Source: an uncultured Clostridia bacterium
Lineage (GTDB): Bacteria; Bacillota; Clostridia; Christensenellales; UBA1242
DNA length: 64,000 nucleotides
NCBI GenBank assembly: GCA_934754495.1
Contig: CAKVHW010000002.1
Span: forward strand, 62,001 to 126,000
Direction of reading: 5' to 3'
The notes under the pieces are model-generated. The model was given only the letters and a program-made list of their open reading frames with translations. It was not told where the DNA came from and did not search any database. Both the position numbers and the translations under genes were made by a program. Below are positions 16,901-25,547 of this stretch, piece after piece. Numbering within the stretch: the first letter of the stretch is position 1; each line of letters opens with the position of its first letter.

Positions 16901-17332
16901 TACATTTGTTGTTGCAAGGTCAAACAAATACTCTTGTTCTTTATCTGTAATCAATTCAAAAGCCGGGTCAATTTCTGCAACATAAAAATAGTTTTGAAGT
17001 ATTTTTTTGCAAACACTATGAAGTGTACCAATATCACAACCATCAATAGAATCAATCTGTTCTGCGATATAGTCTTTTTTATTTTCATCCGTTTGTTCTG
17101 CAAGACACTCAACAAGCTTTGAATACAACCTTTGCTTCATTTCACTTGCCGATGCATTTGTGTATGTTACAACCAACAACTTTTTTAAATCAGTGTTGTT
17201 TAAAACCAACTCAACCAGTTTTTGAATCATTGTAAAAGTTTTTCCAGAACCAGCACTTGCCGAAACAAGAATATTACCCTGTCTTAAATCAACAAATTGC
17301 TGTTGCGGTGCAGTAAGATTAAGTTTACTCAT
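13991..17332 (-). CDS. addA: ATP-dependent helicase/nuclease subunit A
   Basis: A 1113-residue UvrD/Rep-type (SF1A) helicase fused to a RecB-type nuclease. Walker A is ASAGSGKT near residue 29, the helicase motif II is VDEYQD, motif VI LLYVALTRAK is present, and the C-terminal nuclease motif is IIVDFKTNK. With AddB it resects double-strand breaks and loads RecA at Chi-like sites, the Gram-positive counterpart of RecBCD. The ATG at 17332 is preferred: GGAGGTG lies 6 nt upstream, and the protein then starts MSKLNLTAPQQQFVD. Upstream in-frame TTG/ATG codons at 17347 and 17338 overlap the binding site. The gene overlaps the addB stop by 8 bp. Confidence 0.95.
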   Translation of the reverse strand: MSKLNLTAPQQQFVDLRQGNILVSASAGSGKTFTMIQKLVELVLNNTDLKKLLVVTYTNASASEMKQRLYSKLVECLAEQTDENKKDYIAEQIDSIDGCDIGTLHSVCKKILQNYFYVAEIDPAFELITDKEQEYLFDLATTNVFNRLVAGNDETFYNLYTLYNNKRNYNELKAIVKRLYEFSLSKIDYNEWKNYVLNECCDSNIENNKSARYVVEYYKQEVKNFEKPLQQLLCIDEKLAVKYGEYVKTMLRIITEISCVKSYAELCKLSKTILLPTKPRVNNKDVDDQTYNETLSAVVSDIKKLFENMCQVVVEYSETELDGMKLVVTNLFWLKELVEGEYKKLKTARNALDFSDLEHLTLKILKNETVREQISEKYDYIFVDEYQDINQVQEKIITSISRNNMNMIGDLKQSIYQFRLSSPEIFIGKYNDYSENHENGTVVNLNNNFRSEPNILEFANFIFDVIMTKNTIGIDYKTTSRLVPGKENNENCVVDVDILNTEDEGDMEESELIAQNIVKLVSEGYDFKDIAILLRSKGDLALGIIEKLKEFNIPCDASYKTKLFANNEILVIYSLLKVINNSHDDLSLATCLKSLFCGLTEQQLLIIRENLETGNFYEAVKKYQTEKNDGISEKINNFYNFITDCRFKLNNLTILELLQDIFVKYMVVEYYSSFKDGRVRVGNINQFLKIVNNNEYKYDLAKCLDYLDGLKEKEEIFDVSGGSNSVKIMTIHASKGLEFPAVIVGGIGKAFRINVNTNTFIINDKLGLGVKILNKNSRSKRESIVASACKLKNKIDEINEEIRLLYVALTRAKSRMIVVGSANLKTLKSKHSYGVYSSRNYLELMCKALSTSDMKRVNNGSIVVNEGAKKFRLNVVSPEDENTEFKEFRPLVLNKADGELIKKLEPYYNYTYPYKNTNIAIKNTVTSILKEEVDYENKIESLNEISKNANTNQEVMALGTAYHTIMQNLSYTETYDEVCTLIANIKTSDLPYDKVNVSKIMTAIEVISKLKANAVSIKKEQQFVMKVNYSQVVAGGENVDVLVQGVIDLVVENKDSAIIVDFKTNKTHSEKALKDSYSLQLKLYANAYEKATKKKVSNMYLYSFEMGKLIEIK

Positions 17333-20300
17333 TGTCATCACCTCCAAGCAAACTTTCTAAATTTGGATAAGTTTTGTTACCCCTTTCAATATTTCCATAA
17401 ACCTCATTATAGTTACACAAACCTAAATACTTGCAAAATCTACACTGCTCTTTTTTATAAACAGGTTCTGGCTTAATTACACCATTTACAATATTGGCAA
17501 TTGTGTTTTTCACATTTTCTTTTACATAGTCCGTAAGCAAAATAATATCATTTTCACTTAAACACATATTTTTGTAATAACCATCATGTTTTATATTTCC
17601 ATTAGTATCAGTTTTTAGGTCAATAATATTACTTGCATAACTTTCTTTAGATAATTCGCTATCGTAATTTAGTAAATTATTAACACTATTTTCAATTATA
17701 CCCTGCATTTTATATAGTTCTTCATAAGAATCATTAGAAAACTCATTTGATATAGGCAAATATAATGCACCTAAAGGCTTAAAGTTGGGCTTTTTGTCAA
17801 AAACTAATCCCAAATAGACAACAACTTGTGTTTTTGTGCCATAATGTATTCCGTTATAGTTTTTAAAATCAACCTTACCAGTCTTATAGTCTATAATTCT
17901 AAAACCATCTTTAGAAGTATCAATTCTATCAATTACACCTGTAAGATATACTTTGTTTTTGCCGTCATTATACACAGGTTCTTTAGATAAGAATGGAAGT
18001 TCGGTTTTAAATGGTTTAAAACTTGAAAGTTTATCTTGCTTTTTTAGGACTTTAAAAATCCTTACGACTTCTTCATCTAATGCCCTTATTACATAGTTGT
18101 TTTTCTTATTGGCACAAAACTTTTGATAATCGTCCTTTTTAAGAATTTCATTAAGTAGTATTAGTGCATAATCATCTTCTTTATCAATATTGAACACAGC
18201 TGTTTTTAAAAACTCGTGCAAAATATTTCCAATCATCATTCCGTTAAGCTCTGTAGAATCATTTTCTTTTAACTTTAATATGTAATCGCAAAAATGCATG
18301 TATGGGCACATATTGAATTTCTCTACTTCACTAATTCCCATTTTAGTAAATTGTGCATTAATGTCAATGTTTGCAATTTTGTTTTCAAAGTTATAGTTGT
18401 TTAAGTATTCTCCACCAGTAACATCGTTTAAATTATTAAGTAGTTTTACATAATTAGCATTTTCATTATATGTATCCCAATACTTTGAAATATCAATAAA
18501 ATTATTAACGGCAGTACTTTTATTGAAGTTATTGTAAATAAAATTTTGTTCATTAAATATAGCAATATTATTGTTTATTTGGTCAAGCATTAAAGTTCCA
18601 TTAATTGGTTCTATTGAAAATATTGTTTTAAAGTTTTCAATTATTGTTGAAGCATAGTTATCACCATTATCATTACTTGCTGGATATGACAAAACAAGAT
18701 TTCTCTTTGCTTCAAATAGGCTTTCAAATGTTCTAAATTTTAATCGTTTGTTTATTACTGATACGCTAGGAGAAAGTTTAAAACTTTTTGGCATATCATC
18801 AATTTCACTATCAGAAATAAGACCGCAATCAACAACATACTTTGGAGCACTTCCTTCGCACATTCCAAGCATATACACATAGTCACAATTGTCAATCATG
18901 CCACTATTTAGCTCCGTAACAAACACCGCATCTGTAACAACCGGAGGAATTGTTATATTTACATTTTCCATATACAAATTAACAAATTGCAAAAACTCTT
19001 GTGGTGAACAATTACTTCCTTCCACCACTTGGAATTCATTAAATATATTGTTTAGTTTTTCATACGACTGACTTAAAATTCTATAATTATATAGGTCACC
19101 AGTAAGATATGTTTGTTCTTGCAATTTTTGGAGTTTCGCTTCAAACTCATCATTTAAAATATTTTCTCTTACAAGTTTGCAAAAATCACTTATTGTCTTA
19201 CAGTTTCCACTTCCTGTCACAAACTTGCTTACCTTTGACAAAAACTCGGCAATGGTATTGTTTTTATTGTATTTTAACAGTGAGTAATCCGACAAATCTA
19301 CCGCATCTATATAACTTTCAAATTCTTCTAAATCAGCATAGTTATCTATACCAAATGGGCTTTTTATTAGAACTATGATATTATATTTGTTTGGTTTTAT
19401 AGCAACAGATAGATAATTTGATAAATACCTAGCAATTGCTGTATCTTTAAGTAAAACCGCCTCATCTAAAAAGTAATTAATGTCGTATTGTTTTAAATAT
19501 TTAAGTAATAAGTTTTTATATGTATTAAAGTTGCTAACAACAATAGCAAAGTTGTTGTATCTTAAATTATTGTTAATAATGCTATATTTAATTTGTTGAA
19601 CAGTATTTTTCACTTCATCTTCAATGGTTTCGTACTTATACAATTTCACATAATTATTATCACCATTATACTTAGTTAATCCATAACCGAAAACATTATT
19701 TAGCATATGATTTTTTTCTTTATTTATATTAGGCTTAGAGGTCTCAAACTTAAGTTCTGCCATATTGCTTTTTGCCAAATCCACAACAGCATAATAAACA
19801 GCATTTAGATAAATATTAGAATTGTGTTTTCCTTCAATTCCTTTGCCATAGGCCACCGCAAAATTCACAGAAGCAGAACATTTAATTAGTTTATCTATAA
19901 TGTAATAAGATTGTTTTGTAAAGTCATCAAAACCAACAAAATACACATTAACATCTTTAAAATTTTCTTTTGAAATGTTTTTAGCACATAATGACAATCT
20001 ATTAAAACTATCTGTGTAATCATTTTTTAAATACTCTTCATATTTTTCATACACAAATTTAATGTCATTTAGTTTGTTTGTAAGATAATTATTTTTGCAC
20101 TTATCAATATCGATGTATGGCACATTACAACTTTTAAACATGCAAATTGTATCGTATAGTGCACTAGCAAAACCAACCATATTACAACTTTTACCAAAAC
20201 TTTTTAGCTCGTTAATATGATCGTTTAGAATTTTTTTAATAATCAAAACACCACCTTGTTTTGTTAAAATTCTTTCGTTTTTATTATTTATCTTGTTGGC

Positions 20301-20501
20301 AAAACGAGAAAGTGTTGTGGTGGTAACGTCAAAAAAGGCATCTTCGTTAAGAAGCGAAAACATGCGTTTTTCATAATATAGCGACTTTTTGTCTGGCGTC
20401 ACAATAATATGTTTTTGTGACTTGTCACGATTTTTTAAACTCAATATTAAATTGTCTTCTGCCACTGTACTAAGTGGTGAATGAAAAATTTTTACTAGCA
20501 T
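17325..20501 (-). CDS. addB: ATP-dependent nuclease subunit B
   Basis: A 1058-residue AddB. The C-terminal nuclease domain has FRIIDYKTGK. The iron-sulfur cysteines are present: one in FNMCPYMHFC and the trio in CRFCKYLGLC, the staple that stabilises the nuclease domain. AddB scans for Chi and degrades the 5' strand. No Walker A (GxxGxGKT) is visible at the N-terminus, which reads KIFHSPLSTVAEDNLIL, unlike Bacillus AddB where a P-loop is present. The rest of the inactive helicase core follows the usual layout. The gene precedes addA in the usual addB-addA order. Confidence 0.93.
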   Translation of the reverse strand: MLVKIFHSPLSTVAEDNLILSLKNRDKSQKHIIVTPDKKSLYYEKRMFSLLNEDAFFDVTTTTLSRFANKINNKNERILTKQGGVLIIKKILNDHINELKSFGKSCNMVGFASALYDTICMFKSCNVPYIDIDKCKNNYLTNKLNDIKFVYEKYEEYLKNDYTDSFNRLSLCAKNISKENFKDVNVYFVGFDDFTKQSYYIIDKLIKCSASVNFAVAYGKGIEGKHNSNIYLNAVYYAVVDLAKSNMAELKFETSKPNINKEKNHMLNNVFGYGLTKYNGDNNYVKLYKYETIEDEVKNTVQQIKYSIINNNLRYNNFAIVVSNFNTYKNLLLKYLKQYDINYFLDEAVLLKDTAIARYLSNYLSVAIKPNKYNIIVLIKSPFGIDNYADLEEFESYIDAVDLSDYSLLKYNKNNTIAEFLSKVSKFVTGSGNCKTISDFCKLVRENILNDEFEAKLQKLQEQTYLTGDLYNYRILSQSYEKLNNIFNEFQVVEGSNCSPQEFLQFVNLYMENVNITIPPVVTDAVFVTELNSGMIDNCDYVYMLGMCEGSAPKYVVDCGLISDSEIDDMPKSFKLSPSVSVINKRLKFRTFESLFEAKRNLVLSYPASNDNGDNYASTIIENFKTIFSIEPINGTLMLDQINNNIAIFNEQNFIYNNFNKSTAVNNFIDISKYWDTYNENANYVKLLNNLNDVTGGEYLNNYNFENKIANIDINAQFTKMGISEVEKFNMCPYMHFCDYILKLKENDSTELNGMMIGNILHEFLKTAVFNIDKEDDYALILLNEILKKDDYQKFCANKKNNYVIRALDEEVVRIFKVLKKQDKLSSFKPFKTELPFLSKEPVYNDGKNKVYLTGVIDRIDTSKDGFRIIDYKTGKVDFKNYNGIHYGTKTQVVVYLGLVFDKKPNFKPLGALYLPISNEFSNDSYEELYKMQGIIENSVNNLLNYDSELSKESYASNIIDLKTDTNGNIKHDGYYKNMCLSENDIILLTDYVKENVKNTIANIVNGVIKPEPVYKKEQCRFCKYLGLCNYNEVYGNIERGNKTYPNLESLLGGDDNE

Positions 20502-20562
20502 ATTAATTCCTTAAATATATTCTAGCAAAAACCCACGTAAATTTCAATAAAATTACACAAAA

Positions 20563-20829
20563 CTACAAAGTCTTTATTTTACTTGCAAGTTCGTCATTAA
20601 GTTTAAGCAATTTCTCAAGTTGTTTGGTACGCTTTTCAAGTTTTACATTAAGGTCGTTAATTTTCTTTGCATCGTTCTTTATTTTTTGTTCAACACTTTT
20701 TATTGCACTATATTCCGCCGATTTTTTCATAAGCCTAAATAGCCCCATAAATATTTTCACAATTTCGTCATCAGTCAATAAGTCTTCACTTTTTTTATTG
20801 AATTTTAAAATTTTTACATCTTTTTCCAT
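20563..20829 (-). CDS. Small coiled-coil protein upstream of addB
   Basis: An 88-residue highly charged protein with a clear C-terminal coiled coil from about residue 45 (KKINDLNVKLEKRTKQLEKL). No family is recognised. It is encoded 61 bp upstream of addB on the same strand with no visible terminator between, so it is probably in the same transcript. It is divergent, with a 70-bp gap, from the gene at 20900. Confidence 0.55.
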   Translation of the reverse strand: MEKDVKILKFNKKSEDLLTDDEIVKIFMGLFRLMKKSAEYSAIKSVEQKIKNDAKKINDLNVKLEKRTKQLEKLLKLNDELASKIKTL

Positions 20830-20899
20830 GTTTTAATTCTTGGCAAAAAAATCATATTCTAAACCCTACTTAGCATATTATAATCAAGAGGGTTTTATT

Positions 20900-21814
20900 A
20901 TGAAAAAACTACATAGACTAATATGCAACGTTCCTTGTCAAATATCGGTAAACGGCGAAAAAGCCATATTAAAACAAAACATTGATGTACTATCAACTGG
21001 CAATTTTTATGCAACATTCTTACCAATCAACAAAAAATACTATTTGCCAGCATCAATTAAGTCCAACAACTCCGATTTTAATTGTGATATACAAGTTGTG
21101 CCTTTTAATACTCACACTGAAATACATTACTCACCAACCGAACAACCCACAAACCTAGACGAGGTAGTTATTTTAAGCAAAAAATTTAACGGCTTTTATT
21201 TTACAGTAGCAACTTCTCACACTGGATTTTTAAACATAGAAGGCAAAAACTTTTCACACAAAAGCACTCTGCTACCGCTTTACAATGCCACCTTTAACAC
21301 AAGCGGTGAATATGTAATAATTACATGCAAAACAAGTGCTCAAACTTCATACGTGCTACTTTTTAGCACTAAAAACAAAAAGATTGTAATTGAATCCTGT
21401 TTCGATAGTATTGAAAGCACAAGAAATTCAATAAAATGTGTTAAGTTTTATCCTACAATTGCTGGATATGGTATAGTTAAGGAATTTGATTATTCCACTA
21501 AAAAAGTTTCTTCTTATAATGTATACAAATCAAACGAGCCACACATCTGCAAAACCGAAGTACTTGTTCCATATGCATTTTTAGAAAGCATAAAGTATGG
21601 CGATTTTTCACTAGCAAAACACTATTTAGAAAACAATCTAGTGTCAAATGAACACCTAAAAACTTATTTTGGTGATATTAAAGCCATTTATTTTAATGGG
21701 GTTTGCACTGACCCAAACTACACTATTTTTAATGGCGAATACAAAAATTACACCTTTAAAATGAATGACGGCAAAATTAGCGACATTGAAGAAAATAATA
21801 TAAATAACAATTAA
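20900..21814 (+). CDS. Unknown protein
   Basis: A 304-residue soluble protein with no recognised family and no signal peptide or membrane segment. It is beta-rich: alternating hydrophobic strands run throughout (FYFTVATSHTGFLNIEGK, EYVIITCKTSAQTSYVLLFS), suggesting a beta-propeller-like or repeated beta-sandwich fold. The ATG at 20900 has an AGAGGG site upstream; a TTG-initiated extension to 20840 overlaps the divergent gene region and is not favoured. Only 53 bp separate it from the zinc peptidase pair, which has its own promoter. Confidence 0.5.
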   Translation: MKKLHRLICNVPCQISVNGEKAILKQNIDVLSTGNFYATFLPINKKYYLPASIKSNNSDFNCDIQVVPFNTHTEIHYSPTEQPTNLDEVVILSKKFNGFYFTVATSHTGFLNIEGKNFSHKSTLLPLYNATFNTSGEYVIITCKTSAQTSYVLLFSTKNKKIVIESCFDSIESTRNSIKCVKFYPTIAGYGIVKEFDYSTKKVSSYNVYKSNEPHICKTEVLVPYAFLESIKYGDFSLAKHYLENNLVSNEHLKTYFGDIKAIYFNGVCTDPNYTIFNGEYKNYTFKMNDGKISDIEENNINNN

Positions 21815-21819
21815 AATAT

Positions 21820-21848
21820 TTGAAATAATGCTTTAATTCAAGTATAAT
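21820..21848 (+). promoter_or_regulatory. Promoter of the tandem zinc-peptidase genes
   Basis: TTGAAA (21820-21825) and TATAAT (21843-21848) are separated by 17 bp. The predicted start at about 21855 falls inside the AAGGAG site, giving an extremely short leader. Confidence 0.7.
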
Positions 21849-21867
21849 ATTATAAGGAGATAGAAAC

Positions 21868-22569
21868 TTGACAGTATACTTAATTATAGGCATTATTCTT
21901 TTTGTTTTGCTTTTAATGCTATTTACTTCCAGATATAGAATAAAAAAACTATACGAAAAACAAATGCAAATTGGAAACAATCAAGGAATTACAGGCGCAC
22001 AAGTTGCGGTGTTTGTTAAAAATAAGTACAACCTTAACATTACACTAAACCGCACAAAAACCGACCTTGCCGATGCATACTACCCTAAAAAGCATGTTTT
22101 GATAATGAGCGACAGAGTGTGCGACACACCTTCAATCGCCTCAGTTGCCATCGTTTCGCACGAACTTGGCCATGCATTACAACACAAAGAAAAGTATTGG
22201 CTATTTAGGTTAAATAATGTGCTTACATATATTACAAATATCACAAATAGGTTAATAATTCCACTTATTATTATTGGGCTTGTACTATACACAATAAAAG
22301 TTCCAAACGAATCCCTTGGCTTAATACTTGTTATTGTTGCAGGTGGGCTATTCTTAATGCATGCAATATTAAAGCTTCTTACAATTCCACTAGAATTTAA
22401 TGCAAGTCGAAGAGCAATAAATATTATTGAATCAAACAATTTACTAAACAAAAAAGAACTTTCAAAAACAAAGCGTCTTTTAAACAATGCAGGTGAAACA
22501 TATATAACCGCTCTATTTGACTGGATTATAACCCCAATAAACAAACTCCACAGAAAAATTACAAAATAA
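21868..22569 (+). CDS. YugP-like zinc metallopeptidase, copy 1
   Basis: A 233-residue membrane protein of the Zn_peptidase_2 (YugP) family. It has an N-terminal membrane helix (residues 2-20), the zinc site HELGH at 98-102, and two further hydrophobic segments around 125-175. The start is TTG at 21868, supported by AAGGAG at 21854-21859. The substrate of this family is not established. The gene is followed 11 bp later by a paralogue. Confidence 0.85.
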   Translation: MTVYLIIGIILFVLLLMLFTSRYRIKKLYEKQMQIGNNQGITGAQVAVFVKNKYNLNITLNRTKTDLADAYYPKKHVLIMSDRVCDTPSIASVAIVSHELGHALQHKEKYWLFRLNNVLTYITNITNRLIIPLIIIGLVLYTIKVPNESLGLILVIVAGGLFLMHAILKLLTIPLEFNASRRAINIIESNNLLNKKELSKTKRLLNNAGETYITALFDWIITPINKLHRKITK

Positions 22570-22580
22570 AGGACAAAACC

Positions 22581-23315
22581 ATGTTACAATTTTTATTAAA
22601 TTATGGCTATATAATATTTACAGCACTTTTAATACCTGCTTTTATATTTGCAGGCATTGCACAAGGTAAAGTAACCAAAACATACAACACATTTAAAAGA
22701 ATTGACACAGAAAAAAACAAAAAGGCATACGAGGTAGCCGAACAGATGCTAAACGATGCTGGTATTAACTACGTTAAGGTGCAACGCATTAGCGGAGCAC
22801 TTACTGATAATTTTGATCCTTCTACCAAAGTTGTTTCTCTTTCGGAAGACGTTTATGACAGTTGTAGTGTTGCAGCGATTGGTATTGCCGCTCACGAGGT
22901 AGGTCATGCAATACAATATCACCAAAAATACTTCCCTATAAAACTTAGAATGTTTACAATAAAAGTTTGTAATTTAACTTCAAATTTACTAATGCCACTA
23001 CTTATCATTGGCATACTACTTAGTTCTTGGGGGCTTGCATTATGGGGAATTGGACTTATTGCTTTGTCAATTTTCACTTTTGTACTAAGTTTTTTAATAT
23101 CACTAATTACACTACCAGTTGAATACAACGCAAGTAACAGAGCATTAAAGATATTAAGTGGTTCTGGAGCACTTACAACAACCGAAACAAGCCAAGCCGA
23201 ACGCGTTTTACGTGCTGCTGCCCTAACTTATGTTGCTTCTGCACTAATTAGTTTACTTGGTTTCTTAAGAATTTTATTCTACATCTTAGGCGCCACATCA
23301 AAAAAACGAAAATAA
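22581..23315 (+). CDS. YugP-like zinc metallopeptidase, copy 2
   Basis: A 244-residue paralogue of the preceding gene: N-terminal membrane helix, zinc-binding HEVGH at 105-109, two downstream membrane helices, and the conserved LPVEYNASNRAL block that copy 1 has as IPLEFNASRRAI. The good AAAGGA site and short gap imply translation from the same mRNA. The tandem copies may form a heteromeric membrane protease. Confidence 0.88.
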   Translation: MLQFLLNYGYIIFTALLIPAFIFAGIAQGKVTKTYNTFKRIDTEKNKKAYEVAEQMLNDAGINYVKVQRISGALTDNFDPSTKVVSLSEDVYDSCSVAAIGIAAHEVGHAIQYHQKYFPIKLRMFTIKVCNLTSNLLMPLLIIGILLSSWGLALWGIGLIALSIFTFVLSFLISLITLPVEYNASNRALKILSGSGALTTTETSQAERVLRAAALTYVASALISLLGFLRILFYILGATSKKRK

Positions 23316-23329
23316 CAGTTTAACACATA

Positions 23330-23363
23330 AAAAAACCATAGTATTTAATTACTATGGTTTTTT
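23330..23363. terminator. Bidirectional terminator between convergent genes
   Basis: A 14-bp perfect stem AAAAAACCATAGTA / TACTATGGTTTTTT lies between the zinc peptidase operon and the LTA synthase operon. Confidence 0.9.
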
Positions 23364-23366
23364 ATT

Positions 23367-25520
23367 TTATGGTTTGAATATGCTTTCATTATAAGTATAC
23401 ATGTTGTCCAGATAATTTATTTTAGCATATTGATACAACACATCACAGAAAAATTGATAACGTCTGCCCAAATAGTCCATATCAGTGTACTCTTCAGGGT
23501 TTTCTATCTCAAATATATCATACGAGAAGAAATCCATATTAAACACACCACTTAGTGACGAAATTTGTGCATTATGTGCGTTATTGTCGTCCCAAAGCGA
23601 CACACCAAGATAATAACTTGAATTATAGTTGATATTTAGAATATCAAACATTGTAGGCAAAAGCGATGCAGGGGTTGAAAATGAATAGTCATAAAGTTTT
23701 GTGTTGTCTGCATGATTATTTGTAAGACTATTTGCCAACTTAGTGTCAAATATAAAGGCTGGAATACGATATAAATCAGGGTGTGCAATGTCACCATGTT
23801 CGTAACCATACACTTGCAAAGCAAGGTCATTATAATAGCAATAGTGGTCTGCAAACAAGCAAACAGTTGTGTTTTCTAATAATCCCTTGGTTTTTAGTGT
23901 CTCAAACAACTCGCCTATTGCCTTATCTAAATCCATATATGCTGATTTGTAATTTACAAACTCAGTAAAGAAATCGCTACCGTCTTGTGCTGGAAAATGA
24001 AATTTTGGCATTGCTTCTTTGTAATAAGCCATAACTTTGTCATAATTTGCAAGAAGTTCAGTCTTGTAAGGTTTTAATCTTTCAGCATGGTTTTCGTCTT
24101 TATTTAAGTACGAGCCATGTGTTGTAATTGTGCTAACATGTGTGTAAAATCTTTGTGTTGTAGATGGAATAACTTTGTCCATCTGTGTTTCAAAGAATGC
24201 ACTATCAAGCACAAAATTATAGAATTTATATGGTGCATAAGAATTAAATGCTTCCATATCTTCAATAAACGATACATTATCAAATCCAAAACTCTTCATT
24301 GTGTATTCACGTGAATACATATTAACAGTGCTTGGGTGTAAATAACTTGTGATAACATCTTTTGTTTCGCTCTTCAACATATTTGCAAGCGAAAAGTCAA
24401 AATTCATGTTCCTTGCTTGTTCGCTGTAAAGCTTGTAATATGGCTTATTAGACATTGGAAAACTGCCCACAAGCATATGCTGTTCACTAACATTGGTGCT
24501 ATTACGACTGTAAAAGTTTTCAAGTTTTAAAGTATTGTCAGCAACATATCGCATTGTATCGATTCCTATTGTTGCTTTGGTTGAATCATGTGAAAGCGCA
24601 TACAAATTAGGTGTTAAATACGGATCAATTCCCCACCAAGAGCCGGTTTCAAGCAAAACAGTTATAACATTATTTCCTTGGCTTACACCGGTCTTTATTG
24701 TCGCCATTTTGCCACGATTTATGTAGTCAATTGTTTTTTGTATTGTTTCATCGGCCGAAACTTCATTGTCGCTTTTATTTAAAAGGTTTTTAAAGTTTTT
24801 AACATAAAATCCGAATGTGCCAAACTTTTTTAACGAACTAAGCTTGTTGTACAAGTTGTCATAAAGTTTTTTCTCGCTTGCCAATGTTTCAGCAGTATCG
24901 GAAATATCTTCTTGAGTAATAGCATTGTCAAGATTAATGCCATTCCAAACATTAAAGTTGTATTTTTGTATTTTAAGGTTGTTGTAAACCAGGCTGTTTC
25001 CAGCACTAGAAAACACCATAGAAAATATCATAATACAAGTTAGCATTAATACATTTGTCTTTGGTTTTGGTGCGTTTTTATCTACCTTAATAAATTTATC
25101 AATAAGTATAAAAGCGGTTAGTGTTAGTACTAGTACAATGGCCATAACCACAATCATTTTAATATCAAAAACGTCTGGCGTTGCTACATGAATGCCGTTT
25201 TTAGCTTGAAAAGTTGTTTCTAGGTCAAACAAATTGCCATTAACATAAAAATAACTTGTATTAACACCACTAATTAAAAACTGAATAATTAAAATAATTG
25301 TAAATCCAATAATTTTAACTATTGTAGGCAATACAGAAAAAAACAATATAATCCCCACCCAGAATACAACATCAAATAATATGTAGTCAGGTGTTCCGCC
25401 AAGCCCCAATCTATTGAATGTAAATATCTCAACAAGTACAGAAGAAAGCAAAAAACAAAAGGTAATAAGACTATCTTTTAAAATTCGATTATCAACATTT
25501 GTTTTAAATCCAAATTTCAT
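23367..25520 (-). CDS. LtaS-type lipoteichoic acid synthase
   Basis: A 717-residue membrane sulfatase-fold enzyme. Five membrane helices lie in residues about 15-190. The extracellular catalytic domain follows, with the metal-binding Glu in VLLETGSWW, a catalytic Thr in RNSTNVSEQ (Glu four residues later as in LtaS KTSDAE) and the metal ligands FADH. LtaS polymerises glycerol-phosphate from phosphatidylglycerol onto a glycolipid anchor outside the membrane. The gene is the last of an operon with a GT4 glycosyltransferase and a flippase-like gene, which fits anchor making, flipping and polymer extension. A different phosphoglycerol transferase role cannot be excluded. Confidence 0.85.
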   Translation of the reverse strand: MKFGFKTNVDNRILKDSLITFCFLLSSVLVEIFTFNRLGLGGTPDYILFDVVFWVGIILFFSVLPTIVKIIGFTIILIIQFLISGVNTSYFYVNGNLFDLETTFQAKNGIHVATPDVFDIKMIVVMAIVLVLTLTAFILIDKFIKVDKNAPKPKTNVLMLTCIMIFSMVFSSAGNSLVYNNLKIQKYNFNVWNGINLDNAITQEDISDTAETLASEKKLYDNLYNKLSSLKKFGTFGFYVKNFKNLLNKSDNEVSADETIQKTIDYINRGKMATIKTGVSQGNNVITVLLETGSWWGIDPYLTPNLYALSHDSTKATIGIDTMRYVADNTLKLENFYSRNSTNVSEQHMLVGSFPMSNKPYYKLYSEQARNMNFDFSLANMLKSETKDVITSYLHPSTVNMYSREYTMKSFGFDNVSFIEDMEAFNSYAPYKFYNFVLDSAFFETQMDKVIPSTTQRFYTHVSTITTHGSYLNKDENHAERLKPYKTELLANYDKVMAYYKEAMPKFHFPAQDGSDFFTEFVNYKSAYMDLDKAIGELFETLKTKGLLENTTVCLFADHYCYYNDLALQVYGYEHGDIAHPDLYRIPAFIFDTKLANSLTNNHADNTKLYDYSFSTPASLLPTMFDILNINYNSSYYLGVSLWDDNNAHNAQISSLSGVFNMDFFSYDIFEIENPEEYTDMDYLGRRYQFFCDVLYQYAKINYLDNMYTYNESIFKP

Positions 25521-25547
25521 TTCTTTTGTTTTGTACTCCTTTTTTAT

